Positions 11,501-26,500 of a DNA stretch of 64,000 nt are shown one piece after another. Origin of the DNA: Pteria penguin (taxonomy: Eukaryota > Mollusca > Bivalvia > Pterioida > Pteriidae); assembly GCA_035048485.1 (NCBI GenBank), contig CM068580.1, forward strand, positions 59,818,983 through 59,882,982, in the 5' to 3' direction. The notes beneath the pieces were generated by a model. It searched no databases. It was not told the origin of the DNA and saw nothing but the letters and a program-made list of their open reading frames with translations. Position numbers and translations under genes: made by a program. Position 1 is the first letter of the stretch; every line of letters starts with the position of its first letter.

Positions 11501-14500
11501 ACTGGGTATGGGATGATACATGGTTAGTGAATGTTATATCCGGTTTCGCACATGGTATAAAATTTATTGACCATGTATCATCCCACACCCAGTCATTGAA
11601 TTACTATGTAACCAACAATACCTAGTCAGCATTGTGTTAAATGATATTATACTGAACAATTATAGAGAAACGATCGAAAAGTCCAATACTAAGTGGAGGA
11701 ATAGGGATTAGGGAGAGCCAGATGTGGGTTCAGGTACCACAGAGAAATAAGCGTTAGCTACAGGTTTATTCTAGTTAATTAAACTGGTAGTCACAGTGAA
11801 TAGTACCAGAGAACCACTGTCACAACCAGTTGAAGGTCACGAGAAGTACGAATGGTAGGGGTGTGCAATATTATGGCGATATCAACACCAGATATCGGTA
11901 TTTGACGGTATATTGAATACACAAGAATAAGTAACTAGATTTCATATTAAACTGAACGAAACATATCTGAAGTCTCGGAAATCAATTTGTAGATTATCAC
12001 AGGATACAAATCTAGAAGACCAGATTATGAAACCAGATATGGTAAAGCATCCATTTACCTGATGACAAATAGTGCTAATGATTTTGAGACACTGCAAATT
12101 TTATGCAATTTAAAGAACAAAATGAATTAATATACATTTATATTATGTGAACCAGAGTTAATTACATACACCACAATAAGTTGTTACTTTCAGTCATATT
12201 CAGTAAAATCAAGTAAAGAAGTCAACATATCAGTGATTTCTAATATGTGCCAAGAAGGTCTTTGTAGCATATTAAAAGTTATGGTATGTTGATCTTTGCC
12301 ATATTTTATGATATTTATTTTATTTTGATTCTTTACTTAGTAGCAGTATTCTTTATTTTGCAGTCAGAGTTGGAGACCTTGGTGGCTAACAGGGATTTGG
12401 AGAAAATGAAACTTTATGGCAAATTAGACGAGTTCATCAGTGAAGTCTCTGAGATGCCTCTTGAAAGTAGAAGACAAGTAGTAGAGGTATGCAACTAAGG
12501 CCCACATAAATTGGTATAATAAGTGATATATAGCTCCTACAAATCAAATGAAGTGTTAAGGTATAAAATCATGGTCATGTCACTCCATGTCTTGGCTACA
12601 TTGTATGATTTTAAAGCCCAAAAAACCCAATCTTCGATTAGAGTACTTTTATGGCTCTTGAAAAGTGTACTACAAGATCATTGTAATTCCAGAGCCTAGC
12701 AAATCAAATTACACCACTTGAAATCAATTGTTTTGAATGGATTTAGCATGTCTCATGATTACTGTGTAGTAACAGTATGACTGTTAGTCATTGGGAAATA
12801 CAGACATTCACTTGTTGACTTTTGACGTTAATGTGTAATCTAAGCGTGCTCATTCATATCCTCATGTCTTACCAAGGCATGCTCCCCAAAGGAAGGTTTT
12901 GATACTATATAGACTAAAAGTTGTGCAAATTTGTACAGGACAATACATGGGTCAGTTAACTACTTACCTGGTTCGTCTTAGCCTTTTCTGGTATGATACT
13001 TGAGAACCCTGTATCGACGGAACAACTAATTAGGTGATTTATTGTTATGACTATTGATCCCTTACAAGAACAACTTAAAGACATGGTCTACTGTTTGTTA
13101 CTCAGACTACGCTGCAGAGACTGAAGACAGACTACAAGGAGTATCTGCAGACCAGCACTCATGGTCACCCGAGTCTAGATGATATGGTACCGGGCTTCAA
13201 GGACTGGAAGGTTTGCTAATTACGTTTATAGTCTTCATAGTATAGCTTGACAAAACTTGTATTACATTTTGTTCTTTCACATGTTATCACATGAACCAGA
13301 TTTTATGAGTAGGAATTCTCCGCTCTGGGGTCATCTTAAAGATGCACAATTGTTAAGAGAATAGAAAAAGGTTTCTCTTCAAACAAAGAAACAATTATGT
13401 GGACTAAGAATATAAGTGGTTTAAGATGTAGAAATACATGTCAGGTGTCACCATTGGTGGCCAGGAGAGGTAAACCAGGAAAATTTTAGAAATGATTATG
13501 GAGATGAAGGCATTCTATAAAAAAAAAAGAAGTAAAAACTCACTTGTGTATAGTGGAGAATGTCAATTATGGGAATAATCTGAGATGTTGATTTTCTTGA
13601 TCAGTTTCATTGATCATTTTCTTGTCAGCCTTTCTCCATAAGTGACACATGATTACCAACTTTGTGGAAATGTTGCTAGTGTATATGCAGTGTATATATC
13701 AATGAATGATTATACAATCATACAAATTCTCTGCAGGGCAAGAAAGAAGCTGAATTCAAACATGTCAGAGACAATACAGATGAACATCAGCAGAATGTGG
13801 AGAGTCTCCTGAAGAAGCTGTCAGATGTAAGTACATATAATGATTGATTGGTAATTGTTTTATGTCGCTCCACCATTATTTCGTGTTTATGGTGACGGCA
13901 TCTGCCTGATGCATTGCATATAGATTTATACCTTTGCAACGGATCTACCTGAAGCAGTGAAGAACTTTTACGTGCCACGATTACTGTTTGTTATGGTATT
14001 TTATTGACTGACCCTAATTAGATTATTGATGTTTGAATTTCCAATATATTTTATTGAGCAGAAAAATCTTAGTGTGAAATGATCCAACTATCAAGACGAC
14101 TCAACAACTTACCTACAGACCCTTGAAAAGATAGGCATTTGGAAACTTTTTTTTTTTTGGTCTTATGGGGATGGTCTTTGTGATACACCAGTTTCCTGCA
14201 TTACTAAACACTGTCTATCATTTGTACGTGTGAAATAATTCTGCTGTAGTGTTTAACACACTTATAAAGATTTTATTTTGCTGCTGTTACATCATCTTTC
14301 TGTGTTGTCAGATGCTGAGATTAGATTGTGAGACGGAGGAGGATACTAAAAGTGATCCAGATCAGCTGGAGGGATGTTTGAAGGCCTACTCACAGGCATT
14401 ACAGCAAGAATTGGGCATCACTGATATGGCAAGTGAAATCGATTATGAGGGCATTGAATTATGCAGTGTGGATATGAGCCAAAAATATCTGTTAAGCTTT

Positions 14501-17500
14501 GCACATTAAGCTAGCTTATAATTATATAGACATTAAGTCAATATTTATTAAAGAGGAGAGTTTAAGAAAGCTTTGGACAACTATAAGTATATGTATTGGA
14601 CGTGGAAGTCCTTGAAGGAAATCTCTCATCAATGTTTTTGACCATTTGTGAGGTATTGGATTTACACCTGCTTAAGAGCAGTTACATATATATGAAGGAT
14701 TCATTGAGGTATTGGAATCAGCAAGAATTTGTCATAAACATTGATGCTCTATTAACCTGGGCTCTGGTAATCTGGTTCTAATATGCTGGCAAAAAAAATG
14801 CATCAGAGGAAATGTATAATGGAGCACAATTACGGAATTTTAAATGGGACAAAATAAGCCCATCTTTATTTTTTCTCTTTACATATATTTCACTTTCTAG
14901 TGTGCTATATTTGGTCTGTTCATGAGTATAAAAGGAATTTGTGTTCTCAAATACGATTGTATAAAAAAGTGGATAGGATAGAAAAACCTGAAAATTAGTG
15001 ATTCCTCGTGCAAGCAGTAGTTATATTTTTAAAACTCTTGCTGTTGTTACTATACAGTGCAAGCTGCTTAATTGAATAGGCTATTTTCCTGCACTTTATT
15101 ATTCAAATAAAAAAATATTCCTTTACACATCATGACGAACAGACTTAGTTTCAAAGGTCAGAATATCGAGGTTGTGCAAGAATTGCATACGTGTATTACT
15201 TTCGCCATATCTGTACAGGATTCATTGTTCATGTATTTTTATATTGATGCGTTAGAGTTACCTCTCTTAAATCTTTTTCTTGTTTACTGGAGCTAATGAA
15301 AGTCAACAGACCACATGATCGCAAATTTTGTAACTGTCTTTTGAATACAGGGACCTAATGTAAATAAATAGCTACATTTCATCTGCTCAATTGACTGTAA
15401 AGATAAAACTGCTGTCTGTTGAAATAGTTGTGTCTTAGTCGTGCAACCGAAGACATAAGCCAGGTTCATCTATTTATTTTGAAAAGCATGTTCAAGCGAG
15501 TGAAATTTCAATTTTCCGTCTGATAGAACAGACTGAAGTCATCACTTAGGTTTTTCCCAAGGAATCGGGAAAGTATGGTCATTGCATCTTCATGTTTGCT
15601 GTATGTCATTGGTGCCGTTTCCCCAGCCTATTCATTGTCACTGGCGTTCTCTATGTTGAATGTAGGACTTTATCTTCAGGAAAATTGTGTCATATTTTCT
15701 CGCCAGTCCAGGTTGTCATCGTGTGTGGTGAATGCATCAAACATCTAGCTATCAACACCCTTTGACGGCTGGACATCATAGGGTTTGGTTATGTCATTGT
15801 CTGACAAGGCAAAGCCAGCCTTTCAGAGGTAGTTGACAATGGTTGTTGACTTGATGATGCACCAGGCCTTACTGAGTAGGTGGACGGCATCTAAGTAGGG
15901 TCTGTCTGCTTGCAATGTTGTTGGCTGACAGCGTCATCTTGTCAGTGTCTCTGATGATCTTGCGTACATCCAGGCTTCGGCAATCGGCAATTAATCTTTT
16001 CACTTCTACCACCACAGCCTATTAGACAATTATTATCTTTGATCTGGTCAACAGCTTTCACCTGAACAGGTGTGAAACCATTTATCTCTAATTGACAGGT
16101 CGCTGCACCGTAGTAAACATCATGACCTCGAGGGCAATACAGTTTAGTTTTGACTAGGACTGGGATGGTTCAGGATTTTCGCTGTATGGTTTGGTTTTCG
16201 ATTCACAGACTCACGAATCAATTTTTTTCAAATCAGTTCATTTTCTATTTAATACCATGAAATTCAAGTCCCATTCACCAACAGTTTTAGTAGCATTTCT
16301 GAGATATTTTCTCCTGTATGTGATTCCTCCATACATCTTGTCTGTAGTACATATGACATCACATGCCAATCATGTATACGTAGAAAGTGAGCAGTTATTG
16401 TATTGTATGACTGAGTAGCTCTTGAAGTCTAGGAATCTGTAGTAAGGGCAATGAAAGACGCTTGCTTTAAACTTTTTTTCACATTAGCCCGAGTTTCCTC
16501 ATAAAGTTTAGGTATTACATTGTCTGCAAAATGCCTCTGACTGGGGATTTTATAGTGTGGCTCCAGTTCTCGAATCATTGTCTTGAAACCCTCATTTTCT
16601 ACCACACTATAGAGTCGCATATCCTTGGCTAAGAAAACACCAATTGACTTTTTTATACTTGTATGTCAAGGAGAGGAAAAAGAAAGTTTCGATGTTTTAG
16701 CAAAAACATCGTCAAGTCTTAGCTGTCCTGTGGCTTTAGAACTACTAGTACTTGGAGTTGGAGTTACACGAGTCAGCTGATGTGGAAGCAATTGTAATAT
16801 TGTGCTTTCGTTTTAGGTGGTTGCTAATAGAGCTTGTAGACCCTGTTTTGGATTGGAATGTGGATGAACATAGTTTACATATGGTGACGGTTTTGTCGAC
16901 TTTTCCATTTTTATTTGAAAAGTCAAAATGATCCCACACTTGGGATCGTTTTCCCATATTGTTGTTTTCGACGCGTCATGTCAGTTATGAACCGAACCGA
17001 AATACGGAATTCCGAAACCGAACCACATCTTCCGAACCGCGGTGCACCGAAATTTTCGCTCAGCCCTAGTTTTGACATAGGTATACTTGGTGGGATCGTT
17101 GCGCTACTTTATTATAGTGCTGTAAGTGGAAGATTTTCAAGAGATTTGATGGAAAATTGTTTTGGATATCAGCATCTTACTCAATATAATAAAATATTCA
17201 GTAATGCAATATTCAATTAAGTGGGGAGCACTGTATTTGTAATCACATCTTAGAAGGTTAACAACTAATAATACTAGGCTGTCTGAAAAAGTTTAGATAT
17301 ACAAGTGTCTGTCACGCTCCTGGTCTGTATTTTCTCATTCATTGTATTATGGATATAATTATGGATATAAACATTACATTGTCTGGTGCCACACAAATTC
17401 AGATCAGTGATTCGTTATTCTAATGCACATCGTATGAAATCCTGTATTTTGATTGGTTGTTGACATGCAGGTATTCCACAATGCACGTAGGCAATACACG

Positions 17501-20500
17501 TAGGTTGTAAAATTACGTCACAAACATATTCATGATACCCTGCAGTTTCTGATTTGTGACGTCACTATGCCCTACATTTTTGATATGACTGTGATTAGTG
17601 ACTTGGCTTAGAAAACCATAACTTTGTGTCTCTAGTTGTAGTAATTTTTGTCTTGCCTCCTGTTTAACTGCATTCCTGACAGGGTATTCACGGATACCCT
17701 GTCAAATTGTTTGAAACACTAACATGGTAACCCCTAAATATGTGCATGCAGTTCCAACATTCAGGACTGCTCACTGACCTTTCATAGGTCGGTACAGCCT
17801 CTTATAGGAAATAAAATTAATTTGCTAGAATTCGGTCCATGCAGTAAGCACACCCCAAGCTTTAAGGAGCCCTTTATATATGGTTCTTAACCGTGACACT
17901 GTGCTTTGCTGTTTACTGTTGATGGGAATACAGCCTGGTGCCTCTTTGCCACAATACACTGGATCAAAAATTTTTATTTATCTTTTTTCACAGATTACTC
18001 ATTCAAATATTTCTTGTATATATATATTTTTAATAAAACGTTATAAAATTAAGGTTCTGTTATATTGCACCAAAATGAAAGGGTTAGTTATACAAAAGTT
18101 GTTTCAAAAAAGGCTCTCAACACTTAGATAAGAGGACTGTAAGGATGACAAATAAACCTGGATTTATAAGTCTAAAAAATAAAACTGCTTTGGTGTTATG
18201 GAAAGTGGTTAATGATAGAAAATATTTTTGGGACTGTGATACAGAGAAAAATCGTGTGTTGTGTGCAGGGCTCGAAATTAACGTATGTCCGTAAGTCCGT
18301 GACTAATAAATTATGCTACGGACTAACAGATTTCTCATTGTATAAGTCCGACAGACTAATGAAAACTCTGTGATACCCACTCAAATACTCTCACCCGCCC
18401 TGCAAACGATTGAAAACTTATTTTTCTGGAAATCCCGTAACCTATTTTTAGTGACAATACGGAGTATCGCAAGTACTAAAATCTATTATTTGTGATATGG
18501 GCTCTTTTATGTGGGCAACTTACATCACAATTATATGAAGTCATAACAGTTACAAAATGCGCGTGCATGTTGATGTTATTTTAGTTGCGATATTCCGTAT
18601 TCGCCGGAAAGTACATGGAAAGTAATGAATCACAGTCACTGGTGCGCTTCGTTGAAACAGATTATAGAGCAGCTTCTATACGTTTTCGAATGACATTGAC
18701 GTTGTTTTGCATGGTGATCATGGGGCCACAGAGAAATGTGGCGATATATTTAGCCATCGTTTCTTTATGGATGAGAAGGAGCTAGAGGCATATGTGCCCC
18801 ACAGTGTCTTGAAATGTTAAATGTTAAACAGAACCCTGAAATTAAATCAATTTAAAATGAATAAATAGTCTATTTTTCTGCGGACTAATAGATTTTTCTG
18901 CGGACCAATGGATTTTGTAACCGATTAGTCCGCCAGACTAGTGCTTGAAAAAGTTAGTTTCGAGCCCTGGTGTGTATAGGAAAAATCACCTTTTTTCCGA
19001 TGCACATGTCCCTAATTACAATATAAACTTGCAGTCATCATGTAGCAAGACTCCAGAAAACTTATATGATGATATGGTAGACCAGAAAATCCATTTATAT
19101 GGAAAAATTGGCTGGGAACAAAAGTGTTCGGATTAACAGAGCATCACTGTACATGCATAAATACATATTTTTCATTGAGCCCAGAATCTTTAATGAAGGT
19201 ATCCTGTGGCACATGTACCCACTTGATGTCCTTCCAGTCTCTTTACCATGATTTCTCAAAAGTATACTTAAGTTCAGATTTCATGATTTGTGTTATGTTT
19301 ACAGCATAACAGTGGGGATGTCAGCTTTGTTGCTAGTATCTTGACAGCCATCATCAAGGAGATGACCGGAGAGCTGAGTCACCTGGATTCCTTCAATGGA
19401 TTTATCACAGAATTTGGAAACATGAAGGAAGACATTGGCAACTGGTTAGACAAAAAGCCAGACACAAGCGAGATACTGTCACGAAAGAAAGCGATAAGGT
19501 CACTGAAGAACCAGATTCGTCATAAAGAGGCTGATAGACAGGATTTAGAGGAGGTTGTGAAAAATTTTGCATATTTCGGCTGATGAGTGTTATTATTTCA
19601 TGAATAATAGATCTTTAGAAATGCTTATTGTAGTAACTGAAGAGATGTACATTATAGTGAATATTAGTGCTCAGATAAAGGTCTCACAGTATTCACTCGT
19701 GTATAATACGCACTTTTTTTCATAAAATCTGACTTCGATTTTTCATGTGCGTATTATACACAAGATCTAAAACAAGAACCTTTTTTCCAGACATAAGAAG
19801 TCATATTTCCATAGCGATATTGCCGTAAATGTGTCCGCTGACAACGATCAGAACATGACCATTAGAGTTTGGGAACCCCCCACTTGACCATTGAAATGGA
19901 TTTTAGACACTTGATAAAGAGATTATCATTTCAGTTTTACCACCTTGTGTTGAACACTCTACAATATGCGCTGAAATGAAGATGTTTTTTCAAATGAGAA
20001 TAGAATATTTTAAAATAACAAGTGCCGATGCAATCCAATTATCTTATCATTGTCAATCAAGGTGAAATGGCTTCGCGGTGAAACAATCAGCCATCGCCGT
20101 ACACCCCGCTGGGATAATTGGTTGTTCGCATTTCTTCTAACTTTACTGCTGTGTTAATCAATTTATTTTGTACAAAGATTGACACTTTGGGACAACGAGT
20201 GTAAAATATATAGAAAATGACGGCTGTGCTTCATTATCGGTATTTTATCAAGAGTACTAACAGGGACGTACATACCACATATATACACGTCCCAGATACT
20301 AATTACAATTTTATTAACCATTCTTTAGTTTTCTTTCTATCAACACAGTTATTGGATCACAAATTAATTTTATTACGGAAGTTGGGTTTATTCCATTCAT
20401 TGAATATCCTAAGGTTCAGACGCGTAACCAATTGTGTTTTCCGTAAAGTGAAATCTGTAATATAGAGATTTTTTCTGTGTAAACTTGAGATTCTTGATCA

Positions 20501-23500
20501 CTTGCTTGTCCGGCAATTTTATCTGCGTATTATACACGAGATGTAGACTTTTTCTCCAATTATTTTCCAAAAGTTAGGGGTGCGTGTTATACACGGATGC
20601 GTACTATACACGAGTGAATACGGTATTTAAATATATGATGTTAAGTTCCTATTAGGTCATATATTTAGATGAGTTGCCTCTATTGTAAATTCTTTAAATG
20701 AACTAGGAGGGGCTATTTTGAACGTACTCTAGTTTAATTTATATCTGGAGGAATGTTGGTAAGTGTGGCAGAGTACATTTCGAGGGTAAATGTTGACCTC
20801 TGGTGGTGTCTAGTGTGCATAAGAAATAAACCTTTAGTGGCATTCAACAGTGCTGTTAATTAGGGCCCCGCATTCAGATGTGGGAGCCCGATAAGAACCT
20901 CTCCGTCTGTCTATGTATTCGTCTGTCTTTTTGTCAACACTTTGGTACTAACACTATAACTTCAATTGTTCTTCACTTACAGCTTTCATATTTTCTACAT
21001 AAATGCAGGAAGATGAGAGGACGATACCTATACATTATGGGGTCAAAGGTCAAGGTCACAGTCTTAATTTTCCACACTTTGGTTCCAACACAGTAACTTT
21101 AGTAGTTCCTCACATAAAGCTTTAATGTTTTATACATGGGTGCAGGATGATGAGAGGAAGATACCTATACATTCTGGGGTCCAAAGGTCAAAGTCACAGT
21201 CATAGTTTTCAACTCTTTGGGTCTGACACAATAACTTCATTATTTTATACATAGATGCAGAATGACAGGAAGATACCTATACATTTTAGGGTCAAAGGTC
21301 AAGGTCATAATCATAGTTTTCAACACATTGGTTGTTTCTTTATGCTAAAAATAGCTTTTTCGACTGTGTTTCCATATCTTGTTCCTCTGTCAGAAAGATG
21401 CATGTTCTGTAAAAGATTGCCTATGCTGCCTACTGAATATGTGTATCACATAGTAGACTTTGCCTATAAGTAGGATGTTCTTCTCGTCAACAAATAATCT
21501 ATGGTGGGGCCCTTCATGACTTTGTCGGTGTTCTAGTTTATTTTACATTTGAATGTTGTTATTTCATTTCAATTATTGTGATATTAGAAAAATCAAAAGG
21601 CATACAATATAATAGATTTTATTACCACATTTAGGCTGAAAATATAAATAAGCTCATTGATTTGTAGAGTGATGATAGTGATGAAGAACTACGCAAAGTC
21701 ATCTCAGATCTGGCTGACTTGAGGTTCCAGCTGCATCAGGCTCTTGTGCAACATGATGAGTTATTGGTAAAGTATATAGTTTGTGATTTAGAAAATGCTT
21801 GTTCAACAGAAATAATAGGAGCTACATCATTACAGATGTACTTTTGACATGAAAACCATGTATGGTATGGTAAGATGATGTGATGTTAGGTTATATGATG
21901 GCTAAGATTCATCCTTCCATGGTTTGTAAAAGAATGCGACATTCAGATGACTCTCAGTTGTTCTCTTTCTCACATCATAAACAAGCATGCTATTTGTCAG
22001 AGTTTTGTCAGACTCCTAATGATGTTATCACTCTGAGAAATGAGGTTTTGTGGAAGGGTGGAATATATGTATATTTATATATTTAGTAGTCTCCAGGCTT
22101 GATGTTAAGTATATAAACATGATTTATGTATGAGCTGACTCTAAGCAATTTGATTGATGCCTGTAAGAATATATTGACAGTTAATTAATGGTTCTATATT
22201 GATCTTAATATTTCCACCTCCACTTTCATTAAACATTGATGGTCAGTACACATGTATGGCTTAAAGGTTTGACGAGTTTTGCAATATGAAAACAAATACC
22301 ATTGTTACTCGAGAATAAGTAAATGACATGTAGTACATGTGTCAATACAGGGAGAGATAGCGAGGTTGGCTGATTTACAGTTCCCAGAGCTTTATCTACA
22401 ATATCAAGACCTAGATTTACAGACACAGATTGTAAGTGTTACAGAATGACCAATTTATGAACCTTACAAAGTCAGGATCATATATATGTTGCTAGTTGAA
22501 ATCTTTAGTGTTGATTGCTTCTTCATTTAACCTATAAAAATGCCACGATTAGGAGGTTAAAGAGCATGGGGGGCTTTGTTTGTTTGTTTCTTCCTGACAA
22601 TCAGAAATCAGTGTATTATTTAGATGAATAATTGCTGCTACTGGGATGTGTATTTCACAAACATGTTGATTATATAAGAATAGTAGAAAATGTAATTGCA
22701 TATATGTATGCTCATCTATGGTCATTTATATCCTTCGCAGCACATCAGAAATTTTTCAATATTTTGATTAGGAGTAATTGTTAAATAAAATGCTGCACTA
22801 AAAACTGGTGTTTGAATTACATGCATGCATATACACACATATACATTTCCAGAAATAAATCTCCATTTATTAAGTTCATTTGTAAAGAACAATGTTTACT
22901 ATAAATACTGTAAAATTGTCCAGTATTCTTTATTTAAGCAATACAATGGATTTGTAAAATCCGGATGGGATATTGAGAACTTCAGCTTAACACCTGCTCT
23001 AAAAACTGGAATAAGTCGGACTCGATTGATGGAGGAATCTATGTATATCCAGGTACAACTTTGATTTAAGAGACAGGTAAAAGATATTGAAATATAATTC
23101 CATCAACTGGAATAGTATCTCTCACAGTACTGTAGAAGTTAACTAAATGTTGAATTTAGATATTGTAACCTCCAGGTTATAGCTGTGTCTGATATTAAAC
23201 ATAACCGGAGTCATCAGATGCTTTGTATTATCTGATTCGTGAACTGTGGCATATTTGCAAGTGGACTAAAGGAACTCACTGTAACCTCTGTCCTCTGTAA
23301 AGTCTAGGTCTACCATGGACATCACAAACAGAAATGCCAGCTACCTGCCTTAGGTTGGTTACTTATTGGAGTTCTCCATTTTCCTTCGGATCTTAAACCT
23401 GGCTGTCATAAAGGCGTTGTAAATTATTTACTTGGAGGTCATCATTACTCATATGTTGCTTATTGTATTATTTACTGTTTGCAAACAGAGAATACTGTAT

Positions 23501-26500
23501 TAAGTTGATATTGTAGTATGAATGCCGGTGTGTCATGACCCTGAACCAAGGTCATGGGTCAAAGGTCAAGGTCACTATTCACTCTATTGTAAAAATCTTG
23601 TCCGAGCTATTTCTTTTAGTAGTATGAATGGATAATGTTCATACTGGGTCGTTGGTCAAAGGCCAAGTCACTTGTCTTTTTTTTTTTTGAAAAACTTTAA
23701 CTTTGACGGTAAAGTATAGTCATAGGGAGATAGGGAATCCATTTTACATGACAAGTCCTGTACACTGATATAAGAATTTACACAACCGCCTTGATCTTCA
23801 CCTTCTTCTCCAAAACTTAAATATTGGTCATATATATAGTTCTATGCCCTATTTTGAATTTTGGTGCCGTGGGGATATTTGTCCTGTTAGGACAGTTCTA
23901 GTTTCTATTCAGAACATACTGAAGTGCTCCATTTGGTCAGTATCTCCAGCATTCATTTCTTTGATTCAGATTTTTTAATTCTTTTCTAATTTTCAGGAGT
24001 ACACACTGAATGATGGAGACCATTTGAGTCGGGAACAATTTTTGTCACAACTGATTAGTTTTAAAAACATAAGCGAAAATTGTGAGGGTTTATTACCTGT
24101 AAGATCTGTCTTTTTCAGCAAGGTAAGTGCTACAATGTCTTTAAAGAAAAGATAACGAGATCATTGGGGGGAGGGGGGGGATTGAATATGCTTTAAAATC
24201 TACTTCTTTAATTTAGTAAAGAAGGGTTGTATAAACCTTACATTAATAATATACAGCTATGTGAAATCCATGCATTTTGACATGAGCATGGATTTCACAT
24301 AGCTGTTAATTTTTAATCGTTATGTAACTTGATAAAGGCTAAGTAGCCGAAAATTCATGGAAGAGTGTTCATCGAAGAATGTATAACAAGAGCAAGTTTG
24401 TTCATGTATCTGCCTTTCTAACCTCATCTCATGGTCACTTTTAAAAAGATGTATTTTGCAATGGAAAATTTTGTATGAGGACATCCCCATGTTGATTTTC
24501 AGGACCTAAATTCTAGGTCACAGAATGTGGTTTTCCACTTTTTGATAGTATTTGGTTTGCTATAATGTTTATTTTATCTTTTTGAAGGGTGACAGAAAGG
24601 CATGTGTAATGTCAGACTATGCAGAGTTATGCCTGCTGAAGGATTATGTTATTGACGGACTAGATGACAAGGTAGGTAAGGGTTATAATAAATTTTCTTC
24701 TATTGTTTACTTTATTGTGTATCATTACCTGTACATTATTTTCAGTCTAAAATGACATCAAAGAAACCCTAGCTAATGCAATAAGCATAAAATTATGCAT
24801 TGTAGAAAAGGCAGACTATTGCACGTGATATCACTGTAGCCCTGGCTGACTTGCACAAGTCAACCTTCATCCATGGAGATGTCAATCCGCAGAATGTAGC
24901 CATACGTCCTGATGGATCTGCTGTTCTATTGTGTCCAGATCTGTCACAGTCACTGGTAGGTATAAAGACTATTCAAGTTTTATTGTCCCCTGCTTTTCGC
25001 GAAAGCATAAGGATATTGAATAAATCTCATTTGTCTGTCTGTCTGTCACAAAAACTTTAACCTTGGTCATAACTTTTAACCCTAATATGTAGGGCCTTCA
25101 TATTTTGGTATGTGTGTCCTTAATTGCAATAACTTTCTGTTGGTTCCAAAATTTTTATCATGTGGCCTTCACTGTGAGCTTTGACCTACTTCAGTGTCAC
25201 TTTTTAACTATAAGACATAGGGCCTTCATATTTGGCATGTGTGTCTGTAGACATGCACAACCATGACAATATGTCACAGATCACTGCACTCTTACTGGTA
25301 GAACCAATGCAGGGGACCACAATCCTCTGAACTTGCTTGTTTCTTTTGATTTTCCATTGTCCCTGTAATGGGACTTCATACAGCTACCAATCACATAGCC
25401 TCTTTAAGACGGGTCAGTTTTGTTTCATGTGTAAAACAACACTGAGCAATTCATTTATTGTTTATCTGTATGTTTGTTATTTGTTTTCATATCCCATATC
25501 TAAATTTAGATAACTTATCTGGTGACACATGCTTTTCGAATATTGCTTTCTACTTGTGGTCAGTCACTTGATGTTGAAAAAATTGAATACAGAAAATTGC
25601 TGTTTATGCCCCCATATCTAATATAATGAAAGATTTAATTTAATTCAATTCCTAAGGAAGATGGATACTTATTTTCTGACTTTAGAAAAGGACCATGACA
25701 AAAATCTTTGATCACTAACGAACCATAAAGTAGTAATCGTTGCATTTCCTCTGTAGTTTGAGAGAACAAGGAAAGGTACTGTTACAGAGAATGGATTGTT
25801 GTTCCATTGTCCTTTCTTGCCTAAAGTGAATCAACCATCCGCTGGACAGATAACAACTCGAGTGGACTTGTACAACTTGGGTCTACTCATCATATATGTA
25901 TGTATCAACTCCTAAGTATAGATCACTATTGTTTAAAACAGTAATGTACATGCTGACTCGTGTTTAACTTATCTCTTGTTAAGTATTTGATGAATTTATT
26001 GTGGACTTTGTGCTTCATTTTTGTATTGGGTGTTTTCGTTATACAGAGTTGTTTCCTATATGAACAAGTATCTTATGTCAAACCATATTGACGTCAATTA
26101 GTTCTTTGGAAACTGGTGTAAAATTACGGGAAATGATATAGAAAGTGTATGATGTCACAATGGTTCGATGTTGGATACCTGCTGATAAGGGAAATAACTC
26201 AGTATAACGTAAAGACACAATTCTCATGCTTTTTTTATATGTAATGAATATGCTTGTTAAACGATTCTCTTTATATTCAAGTTTAAATTTTCTTCCTTGA
26301 TTTATTTCGGCAGGAAGTGTATGTTTTTAATGAGATAGTAATTGATATGTCTTTTATGCCCCCAGATCAGTAGATAGGGCATGTTGTTTTTGGCATGTCT
26401 GTCTGTGTTGAGAACTTAATATTGAACATAACTTTTGAACCATGAAAGATTGGGCTTTGACATTTTTCATGTGTATTTTGTCAGGCAAGATCTTTTCTAT

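Larger units (their letters stand above)
15055..17233 (-). mobile_element. Tigger/pogo-like DNA transposon remnant with TA target duplication
   Basis: Inverted ends CAGTGCAAGCTGCTTAATTG (15055) and the complement of CAATTAAGTGGGGAGCACTG (to 17233), each flanked by TA. On the minus strand a broken frame contains phrases such as DAVHLLSKAW and STTIVN, which resemble the C-terminal part of pogo/Tigger DDE transposases. Many stops and frameshifts are present. A hAT element has inserted at 16155-17068. A second partial copy is at 7173. Confidence 0.8.
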
